From Lepisosteus oculatus (taxonomy: Eukaryota; Chordata; Actinopteri; Semionotiformes; Lepisosteidae), in the NCBI RefSeq assembly GCF_040954835.1, contig NC_090703.1:8923001-8987000 (forward strand): a DNA stretch of 64,000 bases, in the 5' to 3' direction. The position numbers were made by a program, and so were the translations under genes. This document shows, one piece after another, positions 12,426-25,160 of this stretch; the stretch's first letter is position 1, and each line of letters opens with the position of its first letter. Under the pieces are notes generated by a model. The model did not search any database. It saw only the letters and a list, made by a program, of their open reading frames with translations, and was not told where the DNA came from.

Positions 12426-12655
12426 AAAATAAAATCAAAGGAACAAGTAATAGGTTTATTCCATGCTGAAAAAAAGAAGAAAGAGAACACAACGTTTCGG
12501 CCGTGGAGCCTTCTTCAGGTGTGACACCTGAAGAAGGCTCCACGGCCGAAACGTTGTGTTCTCTTTCTTCTTTTTTTCAGCATGGAATAAACCTATTAAT
12601 TGTTCCTTTGCAGCCTACGCATGCTGACGCAGCTACCCACCTAAAATAAAATCAA
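12426..12655 (+). mobile_element. Penelope-like hairpin insertion, copy 1, with 13-bp TSD
   Basis: A 204-bp insertion (12439-12642) is flanked by identical 13-bp direct repeats AAAATAAAATCAA at 12426-12438 and 12643-12655. Its core is an almost perfect inverted repeat: arms 12436-12522 and 12524-12610, 87 bp each around one unpaired base (12523), with a single mismatch seen by eye. The right arm is followed by a unique tail, GCAGCCTACGCATGCTGACG onward. The arms contain a hammerhead-like core. Penelope-like retroelements are known to insert with target-site duplications, to carry terminal repeats in inverted as well as direct orientation, and to contain hammerhead motifs, so this is best read as a short snap-back copy of such an element. 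No protein is encoded. Confidence 0.7.
12528..12560 (+). ncRNA. Hammerhead-ribozyme-like motif
   Basis: CTGAAGA at 12528-12534 fits the CUGANGA core. A short stem follows (GGC paired with GCC), then GAAAC at 12548-12552. A minimal stem III is possible (AC / loop GTTGT / GT), followed by T12560 as the nucleotide at the cleavage position. Very short stem III is typical of hammerheads in Penelope-like elements. There is one extra A before stem II, and stem I is not obvious, so activity is uncertain. The same motif lies in antisense in the left arm. Confidence 0.4.
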
Positions 12656-15600
12656 GCCTGGTTTTCACAAAGCCTTGAGACAAAGTGGCTTGTACTGTTC
12701 CAGTTCATTTCCTGCCAAGCAACACTATATTGTGTCAAAAATGATCATTTATCAGTGACAAACAACTGGAATATACTGTTTGTTTACTTAATGTTGTGTG
12801 TTCATTCTTACATGATTCTGTCTGGCACAAACAAACCAGAAATACACTACAAAATTCAATTAAATTTGTTTATTTTTTATGTTTTCTATAAACAGCCTCT
12901 CTAATATAAAACAGCCAGAAGGGACCCATGTATGCAAACCAATATAGCAAATTTAAAGATGGCATATCTGAATATACTGTAGCACTTCGTCTCTCTCTTT
13001 TAAATTAATATCTTATATGTTTAATTGCACTTAATTCTCAAGTTAATATATTTAATGCAGAACATTTGTTTTACTTATAGCTTTGTCAACTGTTTTTACC
13101 TCTGTATGAAATCATTGGGTGGGTCTTTCCATCCTCGTTATGGATTCATGAAGGCCACCACTCGACAACATTTTAATTCCGCCATGTTCCGCTAATTAGA
13201 TTTTGCTAATTATGTTTTTTTTTATTATATTTTATATGCTACGAGTTGACATCTCCCCGTAACACAGGGACTACTCTTTTTTGCTTGGATGACCACGATT
13301 GGATTTCAGAGACCCCTTTTTTGTTTACTTTCTAATTAATTATCAGCTTTGACCCCTTCTGAGGAAAACGAATCAATTAATTCCACATGCCTGGAACGCC
13401 AAAAACGTGATCATGTGTGACCCTCTTTTTTTCAGGGCCCAAAAAAATTGATTTCCTTGACTTATTTGTTCCTTCCAGGTTGGAATTTATTCAGCATTGG
13501 ACTGAGCCGGCTGATCACCTGCATGATGAAGATCGCGGGGCTGTAAATGAAAGGCCTCCATCCGTCTACCCCGTTTGATAGTGAGGAGCTGAAGGGTCCA
13601 AGGATCTAATCCCAGCTTGAAAGCAAGCTGAAAGCAACATGGCTGAGGACCTCATTCCAGACTCCCACCACATTTCACGTGAACAAAATAGCTCCTGCTC
13701 TCCGTTTCAAATACACTTTTACATGTAGTTTCCACATGTGTCATCTCATTCTTGTTTGCCTGCCCCCTGCTGCTCCCGCCTGGTGAGAAAATATTTTTAT
13801 TATGTAAATGAAATCTGCAAAAGCTTGCACATTCAGATCAGATTGTCCCTACATTTGATGGCGGTACCTCTGCACTTCTACAGTAATAAAGGGAAAAACA
13901 CCCATCGGCCCATTCTTTGTCCACCTGTCCGACTGCAGGTCATGGTCCTAGTGAGAAAACAGGGATGTTTCCCGTTTATGATCCACTGTGAATAAAACTC
14001 GAAGATCCCAATCTTTCTCCAACGTGGGCCACGCTAATTGTTTATTCCGAATCCTTCTTTGGAGCGTCGGAATGCAACACATTAATTTCAATGTTACCGC
14101 ATGATAAACTATCAACTGGTTTTATTCATGGATTGCAGTGGGAAAAAAAAAACACGAAAAACAGGGGAAATAATTTCTCGGCACACTTGTAGATAAGTAG
14201 GCAGGGTTTGGCAGATGCGAGATGTCTCAACAAAAAGTATGGAAGCTACCGCGCCTGAGCAAAGGATGATGGATGGCAACACCAGAAAGAACAAAACCAA
14301 ACATCCCTCATACTGTCACAGCAATGAAACCAGGACATAACAAGATTTGGTCACAACGCACTGCATTACTTCAGAAAGATGCCAAGCCATCATGCAACTT
14401 CTATTGGAAGTCAAAGACTCCATTTATCACTGTTAGGTCCCTTTAGCATTTGACTGAACATGTCCTGTCTTTGCGGAGCTTTTAGGAGAGCTCAGGCGAT
14501 TCTTTTCTGATGTTGTTATTTTTGTTCTTGTTTTTCTTTTTTCTTTTTTTTTGTTCTTTCACAGAGGTTGTGGGAAGTGGGAGGCGGAATCTGGAGGGTA
14601 TATTCTAGCCGAAACTCTGGAAGACTTCCAAAGTAATGTAGACGCACACAAATTCATTAGTCATATTAATCTTTTGTTCCTGTCAGGCTGCTCCAAGAAA
14701 ATGTTCTTCCATCACCAAACCCGGCATGACAACAGGATGATATACTCATTTCTATAATTAAAATTTACCTATGTCCTTGCATACGAAATGACAACTTACG
14801 CATGTAAATTGGCTTCATTTTTAACTATGAACTAAACTTCATGTAATGCAACAATTGTTCACAGAGCTGCAACAAACTACATTTACAGATTTATAACTTC
14901 TCTGTGATATTTTAGGATCTCCAGATGTTTCTGCCTGAATCGTAATTCCACATCTGGACATACATTGTCAGATACTCCCCTGGACTTGAGATCCCTGACT
15001 CCAATACTATTTCATGTGGCTTGCTTCTTTCATCATTAAATTTTAGTGACCGATTTAAAAAAGCGATTCTCCATTAAACACAGCTGCAGTTCTGTGGGGG
15101 AGACGATACTGAAAGTGTTAAGAAGATGCCCAAGACATTAATTTTCTTAACATTCAGTGAGAGCAACAGCCCATTTTCACAAAGAAGACTGATGCATTGG
15201 AAGACACCTACTTAGTGTCGCATTTTAATTCATAAGACTGACATAATGGGTTTGATGGATTAGAAGGAGAAAAATGAATTCACACTACTTCACACAATGA
15301 TTAGAGTAAAGGAGCAAGAGCAAATACAAACCTGAAAGACAAAAACGGTTATTGAAATACTGTGGACCTCTGAATGAACCACATGGAAGTAGGTGATAAA
15401 ATCTATAATCTATCCATGTATCTATATTTCAATAATCAACATGCCTCTTTAGTATGTATTCCTGTTCTGGAAACAGTCAAGAGAACTCATACAATGAAAT
15501 GATTAACAGCAACCGACATAAATGTAAAAATCCCTACCCATCCATATCTGTATTGACTGTATATTAATCGTCAAATTGATACATATGACAATACAATGTT

Positions 15601-17323
15601 CGTTTTAAATCTTGCTGGGTAGTGTAGGATGGGATTACTTTAATCCCCTTCTTAAACAAATGCATTTCGTCATACAGTATGTGCTGTACCTTCCTTCTCA
15701 TAGGCAAAAGTGAATGAATGCAAAATGCTGACTTCCACATACAGCTGAGGAAATGTATGAGTATTTAAAAATATTCTGAGCATTCACGAACCTTGAGCAG
15801 AGCCGTTTAATTCTTTTAACTGGATCTGCACGACAGTATTTCCTAAGGTTAGCTTTTACCTATCAGCTGAACCTGAGACCACCGCACCGGTAATGACCCA
15901 GACGCCTGTAGGGGTGGAAGACAACAGCAGTTTTGGGTGGCTTTTCCCATCTTCCGTTAAATTCCTTTTTAACACGAGCCTTGCAATCAAGCAGGGGCAG
16001 TACGCCAAAAGGCCCCGGGTTCTCTTGCTGACTATCGCGAAACCGGAGCCATCGTTGGTGGCGATTCACATACGGGCTGTGTGTAACGTCGAGGTGGAAA
16101 AGGAAAAAAATAAAAGCTTTCTTAAAATTAAAAAGTTGTAGCCTATTAGTTTGTGTTTGGTAGCTGAACACGCATCCATGCCTAGCGCAATTGCTAATAG
16201 GAAAAGATGTGTGGAAGTGTATGATTTATGGTAGCATGCAGACAGGGGTGGAATAATTTGGTGCGGAACGGGTACTTACTGAACGGCAACAACTCGGCTA
16301 CTTATCCGTACTTTCTCTTGATAAATTAGCTCTTGTTTAAAGTAGCTGGGGCCCCATTTTTCATTTTGATTACTACACTTGATATCTCTTTCTTTCTTAC
16401 TGTTTCTTTGTCACCAGTGGCCCTTAGAATATTTTTTTGTGAATTGAGGCAATGTGTTTAAGTAACCCTCTCCGGTGTTACGGCTTTTAACTCTTCACTG
16501 CTGCTCCTGGTCAGCTCAGCTTTTGGAGTCGCAAATAAGATGATTGCAATTTACTAGTTGTTTTCACTTGGTGTGCACTAATGTATTTTACAAGCCAAGA
16601 GGTACGTGGCTCAGATTAATTGCACTCAATGATGTCTTATTTATCCCTGGACTTGCTTAGTATTTATTTGTGTATTTAAGATTAAGAGTACGTGTCTTAA
16701 AGGTATGAAAGGTTGTTAAATATAACCACTACTCCAGCAAAGATCTCTGAGTAGAGACTGGGAGGTGAAAGATCAGACCTTGAAATAAAAAAGAAAGAAA
16801 AATGTATTCATTGTATCCACATTATACATCTTAGACACAATCAAGAGTCACAATGAATGTATATGTTATGAGACTCAACAATTTGCTGAGCCTCAAATAG
16901 CAAGTAGTAAAAGTTTTCTACTATTAGAACAGTTTGACAATACATCTTAGTACTGTAAGAAGGAGCAAAGCCTGTGATCTAGAAATCCTTATTTCACATT
17001 GATCAGTCTTCAAAAACATGATCACAGATACTGCAGGTAAACCATGCATGAACAGACAATATGAAGTCTTGTTCTAGCTAATTCAACACAATTACCACTC
17101 AAATCTAATTGACTCATTATCACGTGTTCCTACTGAATTTATTAATGCCATTTGTCCTTGTCTACATATTCATAAATGTAAAAGGCTACTTTATTACTCC
17201 AAAATACAGACATGTTCCTTGTGTAAAAATGGATAAAATATCAGTGGAAGATTGCCCTACAACTGCTGTTTTGTTGAAGTGAGAAGAGTAGAGCAAAGTG
17301 AAACGTTTGCACAGAAGTGTATA
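12656..17323. other. Gene-free region
   Basis: No supported exon. 13130-13640 and 13980-14110 are AT-rich with ATTAAT/TTAATT words. 15850-16140 is an unusual CpG-containing patch (for example CTATCGCGAAACCGGAG near 16030) that is open in one frame for about 80 codons, but no family is recognised and it lacks convincing splice sites. 16230-16350 is a less AT-rich segment of unknown nature. Confidence 0.4.
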
Positions 17324-17492
17324 TTGTACAGTATGTAAAGGTGAAGATTTATTGCATGCTGAAAGGAGAAGAAAAGAGCAACAGCATTACAGCTTTGGGC
17401 TTTTTTCCTTTCAGCATGGATTACACCTTTACCTGTTCCTTTGCAGCCTATGCATGCTGAGGCAGCTCCCCTCTTGAACTTGTACAGTATGT
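17324..17492 (+). mobile_element. Penelope-like hairpin insertion, copy 2, with 13-bp TSD
   Basis: A 143-bp element (17337-17479) lies between exact 13-bp direct repeats TTGTACAGTATGT at 17324-17336 and 17480-17492. It has the ends of copy 1: a left inverted part (GTGAAGATTTATTGCATGCTG), a right part (TTTCAGCATGGATTACACCT) and the tail CTGTTCCTTTGCAGCCTATG onward. The centre, where the hammerhead core should be, is diverged or deleted, so this copy is shorter and older-looking inside although its TSD is intact. Confidence 0.7.
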
Positions 17493-17524
17493 GGCCTCTC
17501 TTAGTTTCACTGAATATATTTATG

Positions 17525-17722
17525 CATGATTAAGTCAGGTTGGTCCAGTCCTGGTCCTGGAAGACAGGTTTTCTAGATCTCTTTGAAGCACGAGCTCCCG
17601 GAAAAGCTGGGAGAGGTTAGTATCCTGGTCCATTGAAGCCAATGAGCCAATTACTGTAGTAATTACGAGCTGGGTTGGAACAAAAACCTGGAGATAAACC
17701 TGTCATTCAGGCTCAGGACTAA
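17525..17722. repeat. Possible decayed dispersed repeat
   Basis: Contains CCAGTCCTGGTCCTGGAAGA, TTGGAACAAAAACCTGG and CAGGCTCAGGACT. These phrases recur at the ends of several fish transposon remnants; a similar phrase (ACCAGTCCTGGAGATATGAA) occurs near 32775. The family and boundaries cannot be set. Confidence 0.3.
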
Positions 17723-17726
17723 AGAC

Positions 17727-18092
17727 CCATCCATCTGTTCATTTTCTAACTGCTACAAAATACAGGGTCACAGGGGAGCCTCAGCGTATTCTAAAAACAA
17801 CAGGTGCAAGGCAGGATTCACCCTAGATGGGGTGCCGGTCTATCACAGGGCAGACACACAGACACAAACACTCACACTCATATCTGGGCAAATTTTCCCA
17901 GAAGCTAGGTAAGCTACTAGTATGTCTTTGGACAGTGGGAGGAAACTGGAGCACCTGGAGGAAAACCACGTGAACACAAGAAGAACATACAAACTCCACG
18001 CAGATAGCACCTCTGGTCCGGAATTGAACATGGGGCCTCAGTGGCAGGGCTTTAAGACAGGAATGCTGACCACTGTGTCACTGTGCCACCTG
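17727..18092 (-). mobile_element. tRNA-headed SINE, family A, copy 1
   Basis: Read on the minus strand it starts with a GGTGGCACAGTGACACAGTG-type head, has a decayed B-box-like GTTCAATTCC (plus strand GGAATTGAAC near 18020), a conserved body with the reverse complement of CTTTGGACAGTGGGAGG, and ends with GTTAGAAAATGAACAGATGG. Related copies are at 29889, 38259 and 57188. This full-length-looking copy has many substitutions. Confidence 0.7.
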
Positions 18093-21019
18093 ATAATGGG
18101 ACCCCTCATAAACAAAAAACAGACTCTGTAATAAGTACCAAATCTTTTATCTCTTCATACTTTCCACAAGCAAATTTGGAACTCTCTAACAGATAAAATG
18201 AAAAATGATTGTAGATACAACAATAAATTCATTTCTATGCTGACCTTTCACTGCTTTTCCACAAACTGGAGACTGACATCCAGACAGTCAATTAGTATCC
18301 CCTGCCAGAGCAGGGCACAGTAAGAATAACAGCTTCATTGATTCTGCCATGGTACTGTATGTCAGGAGACAACAACAAAATAAAACAGATAAACTATTAA
18401 ATTATAGGGCAGGTTCAGATCAATGAACAGCACGGAGAATCCTGAGGAAATTACTCATATGGCTCTGCAGCTCAGAATAACACTACTGGACTGTGCCCAA
18501 AGTGTGCTAGAGGTTAAATTTGAAACTTCTTGATTTCTTCCATGACAGAGTCTACAGCCTGTGGCACAGTAAGACTGCTGCAATCCCTTCCTCTCTGTCA
18601 TTGCTACTGCGTAGTGGAGACGTTGCTGCCAAAGATGTAATCAGCTCAGAACTGCATAAATATACAAAAGGTGTAATGAGGAAAATATGCAGAAAGCCAA
18701 AAGCGTACAATAGCCTGAGAACATGTGCTTTAGATATCACACACAGGCTTTGGTTCAGAGCCAGAAAGTGCAGAACATTGACTGATGCCCACTCTCTGAT
18801 TCCTGTAGCTACCTGTACACCTGAAGAGCGAAAGTCAGGGGTCTCTGTCGCCTGACGCTAGTTTTTCAGGTCTACATATTCCAGACTCTTCCCAAAAATA
18901 TTTTTCATATAAGTCATATAAGATCTCACTGCAAAAAGATATTTGTTCATGTTTGACTTTGCCGGTCTTAAGGGAATGGGTTTTGCCAGAAATGCTTGGT
19001 TCATTTCAATGTTAACAAACAGGAAAGCCCTGGCAATGTCACTGCCTTCCTTGCCTCCATTCATACCAATCTTTAAAACAAAAACCCTGCAGACAGGTGA
19101 CTGGATGTACAGTATAGTAGCAGCAGACAATTCTTTCCCTTTGTACATTTACAAGGGCCTTGGTTCAAAGTGTTAATCTGGGACACTTGCGTAATTATTG
19201 CTTTTTTTAAGGGGGTTTTCTCCTTGCTGGTGTTTTGCTTTCAGGCTGGGATTCTTTTCTTTTTCCCCTGTCTAGAAGGATGCAGGTCCGGGGGTATGGC
19301 CCACCTGATCCACTGTTGGGCCCCCATCGTCTCCGGGTGCAGTTGCAGCGCATCTGTGACACTGCCACGTTTGCAGTGAGACGTCGCTCCCTCTCGCGCC
19401 TCCAGTCCGCTGGCTAGTCCATCAGCCTATGATTCACAGTGTCATTTGTCCTTCAGGCCAGTGTCACACGGGGCAGTGTCATTATTCATCCTCCCCTCCT
19501 GTCTGCGGGAGACGGCCTTCAGGCACGTGCCCCTGTCAGGTCTCCTGAACAAGGCCTGAAGGCCAGGGAGAGAGGGCTCGGCTGCACCCACCCCACTGTC
19601 AGGAGCTAGCGGCGCGGGCTGGCTCTGGCTGTGCCGAAGGGAGAAGCTCCCTGGGCTCCTGGTCTGTCTCCTGCCATACCGCGCTGCTGAGTGACAGCTC
19701 TCTGAAAGCCACGAGAAACGTGCCCCTGCTCCCCAGCACTGATAAAATGTTAATGTAATTAACAGATAAATGGCCGTTTGTTTTTAGCTGTCAATACTTT
19801 TTCTGTGAAGGGATAAAGGATTGGAACTTGCAAAGTCACATTCAGATATCTGGCAGGCATTGTGTAATTCAATTATTTAACCCCCCCTCCAAACCCCTCT
19901 TCTTCCAGTGGCCATACAACACCTCCATTCACTCTCACACTCCCACCTGCACACACATACTGTACATATACACACACACTGCACAGACCTGCATTGCTCC
20001 TCCATTTTTTAATGAAACTGTGAAATCTATATGCATAGAAATGAGCATGAATGCTGTATGTGTCACCTAACAGCAGGCTGGACTGAATCTGCTCATTAAG
20101 TAATGATTTTAGCACAAAACGCCTTACTAACTAAAGAGCCAATGTGATTGTGTCTCAGAATGAAGCCGCCACTAACCTTGTTTACTGAGGATGAAGATGC
20201 ATCCAATTATGAAATGAATGCACTGCTCTTTTTGAGGAAAAAAAAAGTATGTGTTGCATATCAGAGCGCTGACATTTTTCTTCTTCCTGGCTTCTTTTGT
20301 ATTCTGGTATTTTAATAAGTATCCAAACTGAACAAGATTAGGCTATTTTGGATTATAAAATGTCATCTAAGGCACCACTATCACTCATAATAAATGGGCT
20401 TATGCAAACAGTACATTTTTGTGATCCATCAGAGCTAGTTTGGTGCACACAGCAGAGAAGAGATACCCAGCTCCGATATGCAATTATTCTAAAAAGCTCC
20501 GACACCTCCCTATTTTAGTCCTGGGGGCCAGCTTCTTTGTTAGCTGGTGTGAGGGAATAAGAGATTTGATATGCTTTACCATCTTACGTGGGTGAACAGC
20601 ATTATCTGAAATAGTAAAGCAAGATGCAAATCAAAATCAAACATGTAAAGGGCATTCTTACAGTATATACTGTATAAATACAAATAAACTACAGATTTGG
20701 ACATCACTTTGAACCTGCTAATATAGTTGAATTTGAGCCTTTTTTAAACCTTTAATAGTCATTACAGACAAACGTTTACAGTACATCTATTTATTTACAG
20801 TGGAAAAAATACTAATATAAATATTAATTGAAATTATTATATGAAATTAATGTGGTAGCAATGGGGAAAAGTCAGGATACGTGTATTTTTCTTCCCATTT
20901 CTTTATTCAAAATTCTCTACATCCACACATGATATCATTCCTGATGGTGGCACTGAATGTCAAAAATGATCTGAACTTCTGATCTGAATCTTTTTTACAG
21001 GCCCCCTTAAAGTGTTTGG
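18093..21019. other. Gene-free region
   Basis: No exon is supported. 19250-19730 is the most GC-rich stretch of the desert but gives no recognisable product. 19735-19800 carries GTTAATGTAATTAACAG, an enhancer-like word group. 19925-19985 is a short CA-rich microsatellite. 20650-20850 is very AT-rich. Confidence 0.4.
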
Positions 21020-21260
21020 GTTTCCAGATTTTCAATTAACCCAGTTTATGTGCGTTAATGGCATCTAATTATCATTCCTTGTTGCATGATTGTAATTGTT
21101 CTTAACAATGTAATGAGAAAATTCCTTCAAATGTTTTAGAGCTTACGTTAGGATTTTCAAGTCATTAGCCGAATGTTTATGCAATTAAAGTTAATCACAG
21201 TGTTAATTAGAGTGACATGTTAAGCAAAATAAAACTATAAAAAGACACAAGAAAGACATA
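21020..21260. promoter_or_regulatory. Candidate conserved non-coding element
   Basis: A repeat-free segment dense in ATTA/TAAT words: GCATCTAATTATCATTCC, GTTCTTAACAATGTAATGAG, GCAATTAAAGTTAATCACAG, GTGTTAATTAGAGTGAC. Such composition is common in vertebrate developmental enhancers. This is inference from word content only. Confidence 0.3.
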
Positions 21261-23689
21261 GTTTTGTGGGGGGTTTCATTGCCATTGGTGGAACAGCTCT
21301 GTCCCCAGTGCCTTTCACAACATTTCTAATTTGGCTAAACCTAACCCTCCAGAATGTTTTAAAGGTTAAAACTACGTCACCAGTTTCTAAAAACCTGGAA
21401 CAATTTCATTGTGGTCAATTATGATACTGATTTGTAAAATTTAAGCAATTTGGAGTTTATTTGGAACTAATATCCGAGTATCCTTCTGGCTCTCAACAGC
21501 CAGAGCTTTTTTAAACGAATAGATTACGTCTAATGCATCAATAATGCAGGTGTACCCAATCTTTAGAGACACAATGCCAATTAGATTAACTGGATTCTGT
21601 GGGACCAGCATTGGAATCCCCTGAATGGGTTTTTAATTTGGGAGTCCCCTTAAACTAGAAACCAGATACCAGATTTTCCAAGTCTCCTATAAACCTCATC
21701 CAGACTCCCCAGGTGGAGGGCTCATCCAAGCTGTGTGACTTTGGTCATCTCCAAAGAAAAGGGATTCTGCTACAGTTCTGTAGAAATTTTAAGATCTGTG
21801 GTCCTGATTCCGATTCTAAACCTGCATCACAATTCACACCTCCCTCCGCTCCCTCTCAAATCTCACTGTAACAAATTTCTTTTTAAGCACAATCCCGATT
21901 TAGCCTGATATTTTTATTCGTCTTTACAAAGCAGAGCACGTGCGGTAATGAGGAAAGGTGGCAGATTTAGTCATTGTGGTTACTTAATCAGTGATAAATG
22001 GCTTCCCGCCGTAAGAAACATCATCATTTTCTCCCTGCCCTCTATTTCGGTTCTCACTCCAGTAAATGAGGACTATCATCACCCTTTTAAATGATTTCCT
22101 TGTCAACACTGCCGCAAAGGGGATTTCTGGAGACGAGTAATAAATGTAGCTTTCCCTTTAACAAACGTGTGGCCCATCTATGCTTATAATGTTTACGCAA
22201 AAGCTATTATCGATTAATGCACCTGTCACGCTTGCGTGTTTTGACTATTTCTTTGTTTCCCCCACCAAAATAATATACTAAATTTGTGATTTAATAAAAA
22301 ATAATTTATCGAAACTTGCACTTTCTCTATACCGCGGTTTACGTCAGGGATGCGTTATAGCGAATCATACTGTAGGATAACGAACGAGTTTTCTTTGCAA
22401 GGACTAACGCAAAAAGTCGGGGTTAGACTCTGTAGAGTTGTAAATACACACTAGTATAATAAATGTTTTTTGGTTTGCTTAATGCACTAAAATTAAACAA
22501 AATGAAAAAAAATTCAGTCATGGAGTCCAAAGCATAACAATGTTATTTTAAAGAACTGTTAACCGTTTACCGTTTTTGAACTATGCTGTGTAGTACTGTC
22601 CAGTAGTAGTGCAACTTTCTTGGAACTTGGAAAATTCTTGTCTGTTTTACATTGAAGCTCTTCAGATGTTAGAAAATAATGAAGCTGTTATCTTTAAAAG
22701 AAGGTAAACAATGTTTACCCTTCTGCTTATGCATATACATCTACAGTATATTGCGTAGTTGTGGTCCGGTTTAGCGGGGTATTACATTTTCATTTTGTCT
22801 TTTGATGTCGGGATTCTAATAAAACAAGCTAAAACGAAAGTCGAAGACCTGCTTATACAGCATGTTTAGGTAGGACAAAAGAACGAAAGCATGATGCGTG
22901 ATTGAGTGACACTAGATTTTCACCAAACAATTCGATTTAACTGAAAATCATCGATTTCTTCCGTTTTATTAACCAAACCTCTTCCATCTTGCTTGGAATA
23001 TTGCACACATTTGTTTTCTCGCATTTCTCCTATTGGTAAATTAACTCCTTGCCATTATGTTGGAAGTGGTGGTGGATGGTCACTGGTTCTGCTTTCTGTG
23101 CTGACTTTGGGACTTGTGAGGCTCACAAGTGCATCAGTCTGGCAGGACCTTAATGTGAAAGACTAATGCTGGAAGAGTTTTACATGAAAACTGGACTGCT
23201 TCATGTTGGGTAGGAGTAGGACACATTCTTTCCTAAAGAATGGCCTGAAGTCTTCAGGTGGGTAACCTGCAAGGTTTTCAGGTGAGTTTGTACAGGTTTG
23301 GTCTAGGCAGAAATAAAAAGTCCCAATAAGGGCCCAAATTAACTGGAATTGACTGTGATATAGAGGATGAGAAAATAGTGATTTATTCTCAGTAGTATAA
23401 CTATTAGTGCTAAAAATAAAGACTCCTCAATCCGAAAGATCTTTGCCTATTAATTTAAGCTGTGTCCACCTAGACATACTGTATATGCTATAATTGGTGT
23501 CAAATAGCAAGATTTTCGCCAAAGCATGGTCAGACTTTGCTATGAATTGAGTCAGTGTATTGGAATACAGACCTGCTCTGGACAAAGGTGTCAATCTTAG
23601 GAAAATAAGGGATGATCCTTTATCAAAAAGGGGGTTAGAGTAAGGACAATGTGATCTGCCGGTCTGCTATGAATGACGCACAATCACAT
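21261..23689. other. Gene-free region
   Basis: No exon or clear mobile element. 22320-22440 is a small CpG-containing patch (ACCGCGGTTTACGTCAGGG) with a CRE-like TTACGTCA; it could be a cryptic promoter, but no transcript evidence is visible. 23563-23610 (ACCTGCTCTGGACAAAGGTG) resembles the tail of the tRNA-SINE family B at 24990. Confidence 0.4.
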
Positions 23690-23880
23690 AACCAGATAAG
23701 TCTATGGAGAAGAAAGTCTCATTGACAATGGCAACCTGAGGTCATTTTACTGGAGCAACCCGAGTGCAGGGCCTTGCTCAAGGATGCAGTATCACAGCAA
23801 TGTCCCCCCCAGGATTCGAACCCACAACCTTCCTATTGAGCATCTAGAGACCTAAATGTTCTTCCTGTAATTCATTCATC
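23690..23880 (-). mobile_element. tRNA-derived SINE, family B, copy 1
   Basis: The minus strand has a good B-box, GGGTTCGAATCC (plus strand GGATTCGAACCC near 23812-23823), downstream of a decayed tRNA-like head. The plus strand shows GCAGGGCCTTGCTCAAGGAT and ACTGGAGCAACCC, reverse complements of the body typical of fish tRNA-SINEs. The head is too divergent to be a working tRNA gene. Confidence 0.6.
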
Positions 23881-24984
23881 CAACGGATGAACTAAACATA
23901 TTTTGGCGTCACTGCTGCTTTCATTAAAACAAAATATCCTAATGGCTTGAATTTTATAAGGAATGATATTACTGTGTGTGCTGTTTTATATACAGTAAAT
24001 AAATGTATGCTGTGTGTATTTTACTTTCTAATTTATGTGCTTTATATACTGTATATATATTCTTATCCAAAATCCTATTGCACTCGGTAATCTCATACTG
24101 CCTTCACTGAGGAATGTGCCAGTTGAGCTCTCCTCAATGTAATTACAAAGACGTGATTACCTACTCCTGATTATTCTTCTAATCTCTGCCATCACCTTGC
24201 CAACACAAGGCTTCGAGCCCTGATTCCCACTCTTTGTTTTGATCACCTAATGAGGAGATAGCCTGGAGCTCAGACCCTTACTGTGTCTCTAATCATACGG
24301 TCGGGGTGAAAAGCCGAGCCTCTTAATTTCTTTTTGCATGTGCTCTATTTAAAACCGCTAAAAAGTAGTGCAGATTCTCTCTTACCATTGATCTTCCTGA
24401 TCACATACAGCACTGTACCACAAGACTTTATCTGCACTTGCACATCATTTCTCTAAGGTTTTGCCAGATTTTTAAAATTAATTCCTGTAATGTCTATGTG
24501 CATATAATCATAAACCGATGTAGAACACCTTTAAGAATTTTAATTGTTCTGGCTTAACATGGACCCAGAAGACTGGGAGAGAGGAAGTTACGATTGATTC
24601 TCTATCCTTTCTTACTTCTAAAGCTGAAATTAAGGAAACACAATTGCCAACAACAGAACTGTTGGTGACAATGAGTGTATTGAATTCACATACGGTGCCT
24701 CTTCCATTAATCTTTTCTAACATTATGGCTTAGGCCTAGAATGCACTGCTGTATTTTCAGCAAAATGATTAAACTGCACAGGCTAACGATGCTGGCTAAC
24801 GGTGCTCTTTAACACCTGTTTAGCGCTGACATCCCTGACTTGCTTTTGTTTCCTTTCCTTCTGGAAACATTACCTTTTCCCCGCTAGTATGTTGTGGTAG
24901 TATGCTTTCATATTCTTGTTTCTGGAGATTTGTGTCAACCACAAAGTAGCAGTAAGAAAAAGGAAATAAGTAATATGGTTGAGT
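23881..24984. other. Non-coding spacer
   Basis: No supported gene. 23990-24065 is AT-rich with ACTGTATATATAT. 24100-24330 is repeat-free and of ordinary composition. Confidence 0.4.
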
Positions 24985-25160
24985 CTAGAGGAGTGGTCAA
25001 GGCCCTGCACTCGTAACTGGAAGGCTGGGAGATGGGACACTGCTCTTGTACACTTGAGCAAGTTCTTCAATTAGATGCTTTGAGAAATACAATAAATGGG
25101 TCCAAAGGAAGGCTGCCCTGGACAAAGGTGTGAAATGAATTGATAATAAGAATACATTGG
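24985..25160 (+). mobile_element. tRNA-derived SINE, family B, copy 2
   Basis: The plus strand shows AGTGGTCAAGGCCCTGCACT (A-box region), CGTAACTGGAAGGCTGGGAG with the B-box lost, GGGACACTGCTCTTGTACAC, TTGAGCAAG, AATAAATGGGTCCAAAGG and GGCTGCCCTGGACAAAGGTG. The motif order matches fish tRNA-SINEs. Internal promoter loss makes it inactive. Confidence 0.65.

Noticed and set aside
23690..23880. tRNA gene suggested by the GGGTTCGAATCC box on the minus strand
   Set aside because: No cloverleaf can be formed and the sequence continues into a SINE body; it is a tRNA-derived repeat.
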